From: Wyeomyia smithii
Taxonomy: Eukaryota > Arthropoda > Insecta > Diptera > Culicidae
Reading direction: 5' to 3'
Assembly: GCF_029784165.1 (NCBI RefSeq)
Contig: NC_073695.1
Coordinates: 105,766,255-105,830,254, forward strand
Length of the DNA: 64,000 bases
Position 1 is the first letter of the stretch. Every line of letters starts with the position of its first letter. Under the pieces are notes generated by a model. That model ran no database searches. It saw only the letters and a program-made list of their open reading frames with translations, and was not told the origin of the DNA. Below are positions 23,401 through 33,738 of this stretch, piece by piece. Position numbers and translations under genes: made by a program.

Positions 23401-24040
23401 AAAATCTCCCGGTGTCGACTAGGATTGAATCTAGACCAGTTGGGTTGGTTGTGAGTGGATCTCGCCACCTCACAACCATCGACACCTATGTCGGCGGTGG
23501 GATTCGAACCAAGGCGTCGAGCGTGGTTGGCGGAGACGTTACGAACCACACTAGGCCCCCGCTTACGTGTCATTTCACCGTTGTTCAAAATAGTCATGTC
23601 AAAGTCATCGCAAAGGTTATAGATTAAAGAGGAGCGGTTATCATTGTAGGGGGAACCCCAAGCCACACCATGAGAGTTGAAGTCTCCCAAAATCAAACGT
23701 GGCGAGGGAAGAAGTTCTATTAAATCAAAGAGCAACCGTTGCCCAACCTGTGCTCTGGGAGGAATATATATTGAGGCAATACAAAGCACTTTACCTTGTA
23801 TTGTCATTTGACATGCGACAACTTCGATGCCTGGAATCGAGGGGAGGTTAATACGATAGAAAGAATAGCACTTTTTAATCCCTAGAAGTACTCCTCCATA
23901 TGGGGTGTCTCGATCAAGGCGAATAATATTAAAATCTTGGAAGTTGAGATCAATCGCATTTGTTTCTATTTATTAAAACTTTAAATAAATCCATTATTGG
24001 TAAAATACTTCTACAATTCCACTGTAAGACAGAGATAGAA
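20494..24040 (-). pseudogene. I-like LINE ORF2: endonuclease, RT, RNase H
   Basis: In order from the right: SISVLQWNCRSILPIMDLFK starts an APE-type endonuclease; a deletion near 23950 removes its next segment; LILGDFNSHGVAWG and GSDHLPILISI give the catalytic D-N and S-D-H motifs, separated by a SINE at 23212. RT follows (22245-22943: VIAIQKPGKPASDHNSYRPI then QFGFRRAKGTND and FLDIKGAFDSV), then a thumb region (FSPEKTEIVIFSRKHEP). The RT YADD-bearing stretch between about 22160 and 22300 is frame-broken. RNase H is at 20996-21421 (FYTDGSLLDGSTGFGIFN and FTDSLSSIEALRSM), and a C-terminal CACGECYHDIEHVVWSCPVH motif closes the protein. Multiple frameshifts. Confidence 0.85.
23212..23563 (-). mobile_element. 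tRNA-derived SINE, family 1, copy 1
   Basis: Flanked by an exact 13-bp duplication TACGTGTCATTTC (23199-23211 and 23564-23576). Read on the minus strand it starts with a tRNA-like head containing an A-box-like TAGTGTGGTT and a B-box-like GGTTCGAATCCCACC (one base differs in this copy), has a ~270-bp body, and ends in a poly-A (the T run at 23212-23221). It lies inside the endonuclease region of the I-like LINE. The same family is at 33879-34232. Confidence 0.9.
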
Positions 24041-25246
24041 TCCTTCGTATACGCAGATGAATTAGGCATCGAAGGATACAATCGCTGCAAGGAGGGGCCA
24101 TTGGCAGTCAACTGCTTCAAAAATGATCTAACTGTTGGGAGGAATGCTGTAAGAAAAACATTAATTGGATCGGGTATAATGAAATTTTCAAAGATCCAGT
24201 CCACAATGTCAGAGAATTTCACAAATCCAGAGTTTGTTTCATCAACTGGGTGTGCAAAAGGAACAACTGGGGTTTTTGATGTTCCTGGCAGTGCTGGGAA
24301 CTCCTTCTGGGACTTTAAATTTGCAAGCCCAGAAGGAGTTTGCTTCGGTTTTTCCGCAGCACTGTTTGGTTTGTTTGTAACTTTCATTTCACTTTGGGAA
24401 ATCTTAGGACATTTTCGGGGAGGTTTAGGAGAGGAAATATTTTTCCTCTTTCTAGACGCCCCAGGATTGGCATAAGATGTTCCCGCTGGTGAATCGTCAG
24501 AATCGATTTTATCAGAGGACAACAGAATCGTCCGCATGAGTTTCTCCACACTTGATACATCGTGCCTTATTGCAGCAGTAGACGGCTGTGTGGCCTAGCT
24601 GCTTGCAATTGGTGCAATTCATAACATGGGGTACATACAATCCCACAGGCAGACGAACCCGACCGATCGAGACGTGGCTAGGGAGAGCAGATCCGGCAAA
24701 CGTAACACGAAACGAGTCTGACGGAGTGTACACTTTTGTGCCGTTGACAAGAGACACAGACCGCAATTGCTTGCAATCTATCTTTACTTTTACGTCGTGA
24801 CACAAAGCATTTTTGAAGCACCCAAAACCGCTTGCCAAGATACACTCGACCGACAGACTCGAATCGGTTATGACACCGTCGATCTCCACGTCTCGTGCGG
24901 GTATATAAACGCGATACTCGCGTGGGAAAAGCTCGGAGCGAGCAATAGCGTTGGCCTGTTCCAGGTCACTGACCACGACACGAAGCTTGTTGGGTCTGAC
25001 CTTGGAGATTTCGGTCACGGCCTTGTACCCCTCCGTCAGGTCTTTCGAAATCTGCAGGATGTTTAACGGTTTAGATTTCGGTCCTGCTTTTGGCCGAAAG
25101 AAAACAGTAAAGCTGCCCTGAGATCCGTCCGGGTAAAGCCTGGGGCGAGGGGGGACTGGAGAATTAACAGAGGAAGGGTTGGCAGGAGGGACAGGGTCGG
25201 GGGGGTTCGGGGATGGTGGCACGGGAGGCGAGGGATCTATATCCAT
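24041..25246 (-). pseudogene. I-like LINE ORF1 (nucleic-acid-binding Gag-like)
   Basis: Starts at an ATG at 25246 after a non-coding leader. A proline-rich N-terminus (MDIDPSPPVPPSPNPPDPV) precedes a ~150-residue RNA-recognition-like region, then CCHC knuckles CTNCKQLGHTAVYC and CIKCGETHAD. The third knuckle typical of the I clade is missing: the frame breaks near 24530 and resumes at SSDKIDSDDSPAGTSYANPG in a basic, lysine-rich tail (RKRKNISSPKPPRKCPK). The tail runs in frame into the start of ORF2. LINE ORF1 proteins bind the transcript and accompany it to the nucleus. Confidence 0.8.
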
Positions 25247-25700
25247 CGCGCTAAATCTAGCGCACTAGCGCCGACAGAACACGTACCTTTTTACTTCTCC
25301 TTTCAGCAGGGTTGGTCATCCGAATGGTCGAAGTTGCAGCCGTTACAGCCAGCAGCACCAATACAGCAGCTCCAAACAGCCACACGCAGCGAGCCGGGTG
25401 TGCGATCACTCAGCACAGCGACACAACTCGCTGTCAACTGTTGGCTTCTTCTTTTTCCTCCTTTATGTTGAGATTCTCGTCCACTGCTGTAGCACGAATC
25501 ACTTAGCAGCCAAATCGGCTTACGCACCAGCAAACGGCCACGATGCGAAACAGTTGCACAAATGCGGGCGACCTTGAACCTTCACTCGACCAGGCAAACA
25601 ATGCCAACACTTGCTCACGCGTCTTTTGTTTTGTATTCTATCGGAGCGATCACCAAACACGTCCGATACTGATGCGTGTTCGGCACAGAATGCAGATATT

Positions 25701-26092
25701 TTTCTTGTTTCGGATATTTCCCCTGTTTGGGGTGGGTTTTTATAATTTTTTCGTCATGATGTAATGAAATAGACCTCAATCATAACTTCTTCATTGAAGA
25801 ATTGCATTTGTCGTGAAAATTACAATGAAAAAGAAGGAAGAGACGAATATGCGATTATTTAGGCCATCGAGTAGCAAAATAATCGCATACCAGTCTTTTC
25901 TTGTTTCGGATATTTCCCCTGTTTGGGGTGGGTTTTTATAATTTTTTCGTCATGATGTAATGAAATAGACCTCAATCATAACTTCTTCATTGAAGAATTG
26001 CATTTGTCGTGAAAATTACAATGAAAAAGAAGGAAGAGACGAATATGCGATTATTTAGGCCATCGAGTAGCAAAATAATCGCATACCAGTCT
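25701..26092. repeat. 196-bp tandem duplication with internal palindrome
   Basis: Copy 1 is 25701-25896 and copy 2 is 25897-26092; I saw no difference between them. Each includes a hairpin in which ATGCGATTATTT pairs with AAATAATCGCAT across a 16-base loop. The start of copy 1 overlaps the LINE target duplication, so the tandem is part of the host CTGCC element. Confidence 0.92.
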
Positions 26093-27097
26093 CACTTTCA
26101 ACCAGTCGGTGTACTACACCATATTTTTCTCAAGTATTTTGAATATGGGCAGACATGTATGGCCACAGACAGCGTCTAAATATTCTGCATGGAGAATGGC
26201 AGAAACACCCATTACTTACTCCGACTTTAAGGTCGTCGTTGAAAAAGCAAAATATGGATATGCTACTGAATAATATCCTTTCTTATGTCCTCAGTGTTTC
26301 GCAATACTTGCTGAATAAAATTATTCCGTATTAGCCCGTGCATTTAGCATATTGGAAAAGTGGTATTGAGGAAAGAAAGTTTCCAATTTCATTACAACAG
26401 TGACTTGACGAAAGAAGACGGCGATGAAAAGAGATACAAGCTGTTTTTAGCTAAGCAACCGAAATTTTCTGAATTCTGACAATTTCAACTTGAATGATCA
26501 TTTGAAGTGAGCAGATCATCCACAGGAAATTAACCCCTTGCAGAAAGCAGCATTGCTCAAGGCTATTATTCCTCTGATTGACGAATAACCTTTCGGAAAC
26601 GAACTTTCAGAAAAAGTTGCAGTTTCAGTGTCTACTTAAAATTATCATTTGTGTGGAATTTATTTGAAAACCCTTGCAATTATTGATTATTTGATGATTT
26701 TTTAAAAGTAAAAAGCTTGAAAAACAAAACCAAGTATTTATTATATGGATTGTAGAAAAAAATATGGCCATACTCAGGAAAAACATTTGGTGGGACTGAT
26801 ATGCGATTATTTTCAAGATGGGACAATTTGACCTCACATTTTTTCTGACTTTTTTCAAATAAACCATACTTTTTTGTTTCCTTAATCGATAGTAAAGCAA
26901 GAAATAGATGGAATCTGATATTTAACTCATAATTGATGAAAATCCATATGGGACTGGTATGCGATTATAGGCAGTGTATGGATTATGCATAGAAGAAACA
27001 AACAGCCACTGGTAGCAGGTTGCTGAGAGTTCTTCACGCTCGGTAAAAGGGGTGTAAAACTTTCACATGGCTCTTGCTTGCGGTATCTGATAATGGA

Positions 27098-27220
27098 GCT
27101 GTTCAATAAATACGTAAGCAAATAGGGGGGGAGGGGTGTTTGTAATTTTCTTACGCTATCTTACAAGGGAGGGAGGGGGTGAATTGATTATCTTACGTAA
27201 GAAAAACATTGAATGCAGCT
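27098..27220. mobile_element. Short MITE, imperfect ends
   Basis: Left end GCTGTTCAATAAATACGTAA is loosely complementary to the right end (GCTGCATTCAATG then TTACGTAAG on the minus strand). The centre is G-rich (GGGGGGGAGGGG). The ends are diverged and no clear target duplication is visible. Confidence 0.5.
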
Positions 27221-27369
27221 GTTCAAATAACCATGTTCATGAAAGCGTTACCGGTAAAATTCATGAAAATGAAATTACAGAATTACTCGAATAGACAGAA
27301 GAGGAAACGAAGCACTGTGCTTGCTTGTACCCTTCCTTCAAGCTGAATTCTATAGTACCCTTGCTGACT

Positions 27370-27850
27370 TTCATCCTAACAAAAAAGTCCTTCTTATAAC
27401 AAAACTGTTCTGAGTAACGTATAATAGTTCTCTTCAGGGAATTGTAATTATGGCGCGGTCTTGGCTGGAGGAACGAGGTTTTGATACGACTCCTTCCTCT
27501 TGACAAAAATCTAAGTCCTACTTATAATAAACCTGACCAGAGGTGAAGCATTGAGTGCCTCTTCAGGGAATTGTGATTGTGACGCGGTGTTGGTAGGAGG
27601 AACGAGGTTCGATAAGACTCCTTCCTCTTGACAAAATAAGTCCTTCTTATTATAAAACTGATTTCAGAAATATTTACCCTCTACAGGGAATTGTAATTGG
27701 CGATGTTGGCACGAGGAACGAGGTTTCGATAAGACTCCTTCCTCTTGACATAATGAGTCCCTCTTAGAATAAACCTGGCCAGAGAGGAACGTTAGGTGTA
27801 GCCTCAGTTCAGGCAATTGTAATTTGGCGATATTGGTAGGATAGAAAAGA
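27370..27850. repeat. Tandem repeat, ~125-bp unit, 3-4 copies
   Basis: Units begin CTTCAGGGAATTGTAATT at about 27432, 27561, 27681 and 27808 (spacing 129, 120, 127). Each has GGAACGAGGTT and GACTCCTTCCTCTTGACA. Copies are diverged by small indels. Non-coding. Confidence 0.88.
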
Positions 27851-28065
27851 GGCTCGGTATAGTAGAGCAGTAAGCTTGAAATGTAAGGGTAAACTCTCAC
27901 ACACAAGCACGGATATAAATAAAAAAAAGCGTATCATTCGCTTCAATAGTGATACTGCCAATAATATGAAGTGCGGAGTACAGGAAACACCTGGGTAATA
28001 TCACAATAGATCAAAATGTCTCAGGTCGCAGAGTCCACACAGAGAAAAAAAACTATTCTTTACTT

Positions 28066-29480
28066 ATTTACTTACCGTACGCCCTAAGACATCGTGTGCA
28101 TAACGTAGGTCCGCCAGTATACTCGGTCCATGGCTACCTGCCTCCAATTCCGCGGGCACCCGGTGCTCTGCAGATTGTGCTCCTTTTAGTCCCCCCTTGT
28201 CTTCTTGTTCCTACCAGATTTGATATGCACACCAATTTTGCAGGGTAGCTACCCAGCCGTGCCCAGTATATCCTTCCAGCTTTAGCCGCTTTCTGAATAC
28301 CGGCTTAGTCGAAGAGGCGCACAAGCTCATGGTTCGTCCTACGCCACCAGACTCCGTTCTTCTGCACTCAGCCAAAGATGGTTCTTAGCACCCGACCCTA
28401 AAAAAATCCGAGCGCTCGCAAGTCCTCCTCGAGCATTATTCAAGGCTCATGGCCCTATATACCGACGGGTTTTATTAGCGTTTTGTACAGAATACTCTTG
28501 GTGTGGGGACTCAGGTTGGGCCACCGAAGTTTTTTTATGAAGCCCATAGTAGGCACGACTTCCTCCGCAAATACGCCTTCTAATCTTTTGGCTGGTATCA
28601 TTGTTCTTAGTTACCAGAGTGCCGAGGTACACAAACTCGTCGACTACCTCGAACTCATCCTCGTCGATTATTATTTTATTGCCAAGTCGTGTCCTGTGAT
28701 ACTCGGACTAGAATATAACTTTGTGTTAGACGTGTGATTCTTCAATCCGATCCTATCTGCTTCAAATTTCTGTCGAGTGTACTGGTCTGCCACCGTATTA
28801 AATTTTCTACCGACAATATCGCCGTCATCCACAAAGCAAATAAATTGATCTAATCTGTTGAAAAAATCGTGCCCCGCATGCTAAACCCCGCCCATCTCAT
28901 AGCACCCACGTTAAACATTAGGCAGGAGAGAACATCACCTTGTCGAAACCGCCTGTAGAACTCGAAGAAGTTCGACGCTCCTCTCGAAATAATCTCAGAA
29001 CACATCCCATCTTTTATCGTAGCCTTAATCAGTCTTGTCAGCTTCCCCGGAAGCCGTTTTCGTTAAGAATTTTCCATAGCTCTTGGCTGTTTATTGTGTC
29101 GCATGTGGCTTTACAATCGACGAAAAAATGGTGTGTAGAAACTCAGAACTCGCGGCACTTCTGGCGGATCTGCCGTAGTGTAAAGATTTGGTCAGTCGTA
29201 GACCGTCCTTCCATGAAACCGGCCTGGTAAGTTCCTACAAATCTGCTGGCTAATGGTGACAGGCGTTGGGGCATTCAGGACTGTGATACAACGATGGTTT
29301 TCGCAGTCTAGTCGCCCTTCTTGTTGATGAGGCAGATAATCTCTTGTTTCCATTCCTCAGGTAGCTGTTCTGTCTCCCAGATCTCGACGAACAGCCGGTG
29401 CAGCGAGCTGGCCAATTTGTCGGGGCCCTATTTAATAAGTTTTCCGGCTGCCTCCGTAAGAATAAGAACGTTTCTAGCGT
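28066..29480 (-). pseudogene. RTE-like LINE fragment (copy B)
   Basis: Minus-strand reading shows YLGTLVTKNNDTSQKIRRRI and CGGSRAYYGLHK, the thumb/C-terminal motif shared with copies A and C, and upstream nucleotide similarity to the RT motifs of copy C (for example TGGTAGGAACTTACCAGGCC region around 29220). The 3' end is the repeat GTAAGTAAATAAGTAAAG at the left edge. Frameshifted throughout; no functional ORF. The 5' end near 29480 is approximate. Confidence 0.65.
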
Positions 29481-29499
29481 GGAAGGGATGAATTTATTC

Positions 29500-32225
29500 A
29501 GGTTATGATACTGTGAGCTTCGAGACCTGCAAAGCTGTGTGAATGTAAATGCGAACTGTGTGCGTTGCACTGGCTAACGATGTGTTCAGTAAGAACAATG
29601 GACTGCATGATGATGTGAGTAAAACGATGGCATAAGTACTGCTTTGATATATGATCAGATATCCGGAACCGGCTGACCGATTTCGGCCGTCCTCGTCAAT
29701 AACATAAAGGATTATAATACCTTTCTTTTGGGGGATGTTTAGCTTAAATTGAATAAAGGAAAGACGAGGAAACTGAAAAATATAATTAAAAACAACAGAG
29801 TCTGTACGATACATATAGAGTATACCTTTAGAAAGGGGTATCATTTATTCATTTATTTGTAGTCAATTGTCTACAGTAACAGTATTGTCAATTATGTACA
29901 GTAACAGTATTTTTATAATACATTACTTATTGATCATTTCGGTTTTTTTCCGAATTGTTTATTTTATATTCATGAAGTATATGTATTCGATTATCTTTAA
30001 CAGATAAAACCTATCATCATTCTTGTGATAGTTTCAATTTTTTTAATCTCCTGACCACCCTAAATTTATTTCCTGTCACACCCTAAATTTACTTTCGAAA
30101 AACTTTCAAAATTCACAACAAATAGATATTTCAACCTTGGTTTTACAATACACAAAATCAGTACTGGAAAACTCGAAAACAATAATATCTTTCATAGAAA
30201 AAAACTCTTACATCAGTCCATGAACACTACCTGTAGGAAATATCTTTATGATTCTGAGACTGATCGAACCATTCTGTGCGATAATAAATACTCTCTTTTG
30301 CTCTTCCGAATTGTTTTTTCTCTTATTGCACATAGCACTGTACTTTTTCCATCTGTTCGTTTGTTGTCACTTTACCATGATTTTTGCAAGCGGATCTGAT
30401 TTCTTTTTGAGAACCAATACGAAAAAAAAATCGCGATCCTTTCTTTCCGGACGACGACATTGTAATGCATGGAAAGCTCATCTGTCTTGCTCAATTAGTT
30501 CCGCATCGAGCCGGCTAGCTCGAACATATAATGCAGTCAGCACGACAGCGACCCTGAGTTTGTTTTTGCTCCGGTACTATCCTGCCGCTCGGTAACAATT
30601 TCGTCAATATCTCGACAGCATCTACCACGAGCCAGATCCACTTTGTAAAAGGAAAACCGTAACTTGACGACTCCCTAAAGAATTAATGAGTTCACTTTTT
30701 GCCTCCGTCATCCGGAGGGATTCGGTAGACGAGATTTCTACACGTAAAGTTCATCAACGTTCGGTCGGTCGATCGATCGATTGGGTGTCTTGTTTCAAGT
30801 TATGAACTGCCAAATCCGAAACCGACTGACCAAACAAGTAGGCAGGAGATGGAACCGAAAGGACGGCCGCAGAATTGGCACAAGTTCAGGTCCGTTGTTA
30901 CTTTCAACCCCTTCGGGGAGCACCTTTCGATTTCAACTCGAATCGGTGGCGTAGGTCGGTTTTTGTATGAGGACGATTGTTTGATATACTTTATTACAGA
31001 AACAAAAAAATTCTCCTGCTTGGATAACGCTACTGGTTGAAACGTTCCGGGAATGGAGCACGCAATCCGGTGTTTACAGCGCCGAAATCTTTTTGGCTGC
31101 TGGCGGTTGACCGCAGACTGATTTTATTGTAATTTAATTGACTGCTTGGTTGGTCTGCTGCTGAATGTTTTTTTTCTTGCTCTTGCCTGCCACCAACTTT
31201 CGATTTCCATTCGCAACATCCTTGTGTGATCTCATTGACTTGATCACTGTTTTTCTCCAAGGGGTCGAATAATTTGGGACCCGAGACCTTATGTAGGTTT
31301 TCTGTGGTGTCGGCGGAAGCGGCGGCGGTGACAGGGAAAATTACAGATTTTGGTTTTGGGAGCGTGGTTCCGACGGTTTCTGAGTTTCGTTTTGTCTGTT
31401 GTCGAGCGGTTTTCTTTTTATGGTACGTCTCTCAGGTGGCCAAAGTGTTGGATTGTAACAGGTCGTAAATATTTATTGAATGTTGGAGGGTTCCATTATT
31501 TCACTTTCGTTCGATAGTGAGTGTTGTGAGAAGATGAATTTTAGCGCGCTTACGGATTGATTCTCACGAGATGATTTTTTATAATAGCAATTTATTCTAA
31601 AAATGATCGAGTTAGATGTGTCTGTAAAAAACAATTTTTGGTACCCAACATAAAACGCTAAGTAAACGTATTACAATAGTCAGAGGTACTGGAACGTCTC
31701 GCGTTGCGAATAATAATCTTGAATAGCATTTTATAAAGGATTATTAGGTGAGACAAGGGTACAATAGACATCAATAGCAAGAATTTGGATTCTTTAGATA
31801 AATTTTTATTGAAACTTATTTTTTCGAAAACTTGATTTTTAAATTCGACTCGAACACTTAAATTAGTTTAAATTCAATGTAAGTTTTAATTGTTAAGCCC
31901 AACATTTTCACCGTTTGGAACGCTTGTTATGCATTGAATGGAGGAAGTGACAGATACTTTATTCATGTCATAAGATAGATAATACCATAATGGCCTTATA
32001 ATTGAAAAAGTGACACTTTAGAACTACCGACATACAACATATCTCTTGTATAGCATTGTTTCATAGGATGGGCATTTGAATTACGTCGTACTAAGTACAC
32101 GTATTATACGCCGGTTTGGAAGAAACAAACTGACGTCCATAAACAAAGTTGGTTCGAACTAAGATGATTAAATAAATTTGTTAACAATTCAAAAAATTCG
32201 CCATATTGCTTATATTATACAATAT
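29500..32225. other. Intergenic, no recognisable gene
   Basis: Small direct repeats only: GTACAGTAACAGTATT-like at 29870-29911, and CACCCTAAATTTA twice at 30055-30095. Frames at 30248-30595 (plus) and 29503-29844 (minus) are rich in F, S and I and resemble nothing. Unique-looking DNA such as 30480-31480 could include undetected exons or regulatory DNA, but I cannot show it. Confidence 0.5.
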
Positions 32226-32230
32226 ATTGC

Positions 32231-32395
32231 AGAGCCTTCTAGCTGGTCTCGAGGTTCGATGCTGGCCTAACAATCCAGTCGTCGTAGGTTCGAGTCTCGT
32301 CTTGGGAGAGACTGTTAGTGTCAGTAGGATCGTGACGCTAGCCCCGCAATTGTCCTGTGCACTTAACAGCTGGCTGCGAAGTCTGAAACAATGTT
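32231..32395 (+). mobile_element. tRNA-like SINE, family 2, copy 2 (3' truncated)
   Basis: Matches 16172-16374 from TAGCTGGTCTCGAGGTTCGA through GGTTCGAGTCTC, the GGGAGAGACTGTTAGTGTCA block and GGCTGCGAAGTCTG, then diverges. About 90% identical over 160 bp by eye. No target duplication identified. Confidence 0.75.
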
Positions 32396-32869
32396 GCGGA
32401 GAGAAAAAGGTATGAGCAACTCCTACATTGTTCGTCAGCGCAAGATTTTGAGCTGAAATGTTCGTTAACTGGAACAATTTTAAGTTTTAACAATTAAATG
32501 GGCCGTAAACGAAAATCCTACAAGAAGATTAAATTCAAAATATGAACGTGTCCGCCTGGATCGCTTTAGTGCTCGAATGGACTTGAACTATTGAGAACCA
32601 AAGCAGAGGATCCAAAATGCTGTGAAGTAGGATGGTTGTAATAGCTACTATGCATGGCTGTTACGTAAAATAAATGGATAATTCCCTTGTCCAAGATGTT
32701 ATGCTACCCGTGCCAAGGGATGAATGACGGGGGGAGCTTCTACCGCGAACGGAGCCGTTGGAGTACCAGGGCACCCTCCACTGCACTGTATCTATGCGCT
32801 CACTGCGTTAAGCGGGGTATGACGCAGCGAACCTATATTTCTCTAGCTTCTCGTAGCGGGCGGAAAACT

Positions 32870-33342
32870 TAGGTGATGTTCATATCGAAGTTAGGAACAA
32901 AGGACAAAACTCTACCTAAAACCTACAGGCACATAAGCCTCACATCTACACTCCTGAAGTTGAAAGAGAAAATTGCAGATAGCCATATCTGTCAGCACAC
33001 ACAGGTATATCTACGGAAACTGTTCCTCATGTCATAGTGATTTTTGTCGAATAGTCGTTGAAGTATTAAGAGACTGCGCTATGCGCATTTTTTTATATTG
33101 AAGGCGCCTTCGATAATACACCCTATGCATCGATCAATACAGCTCATCTGATGAGAAGAGTTGATAACACTAACAATGATAACAATAAGCTGGATTTAGA
33201 ATATGCTCTCGAGCAGAGGAATCACTGCTGCATTAGGAGAAACTTCAATCACGGTCTCAGTGATAAAAGGATGTCCACAATAGGGAGTCCTATTTCCTGG
33301 CTTTGGTCGCTGGTGGTCGACGCATTATCAAACAAGCTACTT
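32870..33342 (+). pseudogene. LINE reverse-transcriptase relic (plus strand)
   Basis: Fragments in order: KTYRHISLTSTLLKLKEKIA (the RT motif usually Y-R-P-I-S-L), then IEGAFDNTPYASI (usually D-x-x-x-A-F-D), then a heavily decayed LWSLVVDALSNKL (RT motif G-G-V-L-S-P-x-L-W). The same family seems to be present on the minus strand at 62798-63465. It ends abruptly at the inverted copy C at 33343. Frames are broken at several points. Confidence 0.65.
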
Positions 33343-33738
33343 ACTTACTTTCCTGGTAAAACCTGCGTCACAATGTTACGCCAACGCACTCGGTCCACGG
33401 CAGCTTATCTCCAGTTTCTTGAGCGTCCTATATTTCCGAGATCTTACTCCACTTGGTCCACTTCACTCGTTGCGCGTCTCAACGTATTGTACCGACCGAA
33501 TTTGTCTAGCATTCTTAAAACATGTCCCGTCCATTGTATCCTTCCAGCTTCAGCGACCTACTGGATACTGGGCTCGCCGTAGAGTTGCGCCAGCACGTGG
33601 CGTTCTTCGCCTCCTTACGCCATCCTCACATACTCCGCCGAAGATAGTCCTGAGCCGTTCTTTCGAACAAGGCTAGTGTTTGCGAGTCTTCCTCGAGCAT
33701 TGTCCATGTCTTGTGCCCGTAGATAACTACCTATTTTA

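Larger units (their letters stand above)
20101..25693 (-). mobile_element. I-clade-like LINE, near full length, 13-bp TSD
   Basis: The exact 13-bp duplication AGATATTTTTCTT flanks it at 20088-20100 and 25694-25706. The 3' end (left) is a short A-rich tail. Order on the minus strand: a ~450-bp 5' leader, ORF1 with zinc knuckles, then ORF2 with endonuclease, RT and RNase H. That order and the ORF1 type fit the I clade (MosquI-like elements are known in mosquitoes); the clade call is inference. Internal deletions, frameshifts and a SINE inactivate it. Confidence 0.85.
20026..26974. mobile_element. CTGCC-end DNA element, copy b, split by a LINE
   Basis: Left end CTGCCTATAATCGCATGTCA then GTCCCATCTGG; right end, read inward on the minus strand, CTGCCTATAATCGCATACCA then GTCCCATATGG. 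The match continues past 40 bp (GAAAATCATCAA against GATTTTCATCAA). TGTA lies outside both ends (20022-20025 and 26975-26978). The I-type LINE occupies 20101-25693, so the original element is about 1.36 kb. It contains a 196-bp tandem duplication and short coding-like stretches at 26196-26273 (MAETPITYSDFKVVVEKAK) and about 26354-26478 that I cannot assign. Subterminal sequence also resembles copy a. Confidence 0.8.

Noticed and set aside
23212..23563. Intron-like insertion in a LINE gene
   Set aside because: Exact 13-bp flanking duplication, poly-A and tRNA-like head make it a SINE.
23960..24475. 171-codon plus-strand frame
   Set aside because: Antisense shadow of the LINE ORF1/ORF2 reading.
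30248..30595. 115-codon plus-strand frame with a membrane-like N-terminus
   Set aside because: T-rich DNA, no motif, no neighbouring exon signals I can support.
29500..32225. Possible host promoter or exon
   Set aside because: Unique-looking sequence but no coding or core-promoter signal that I could defend.
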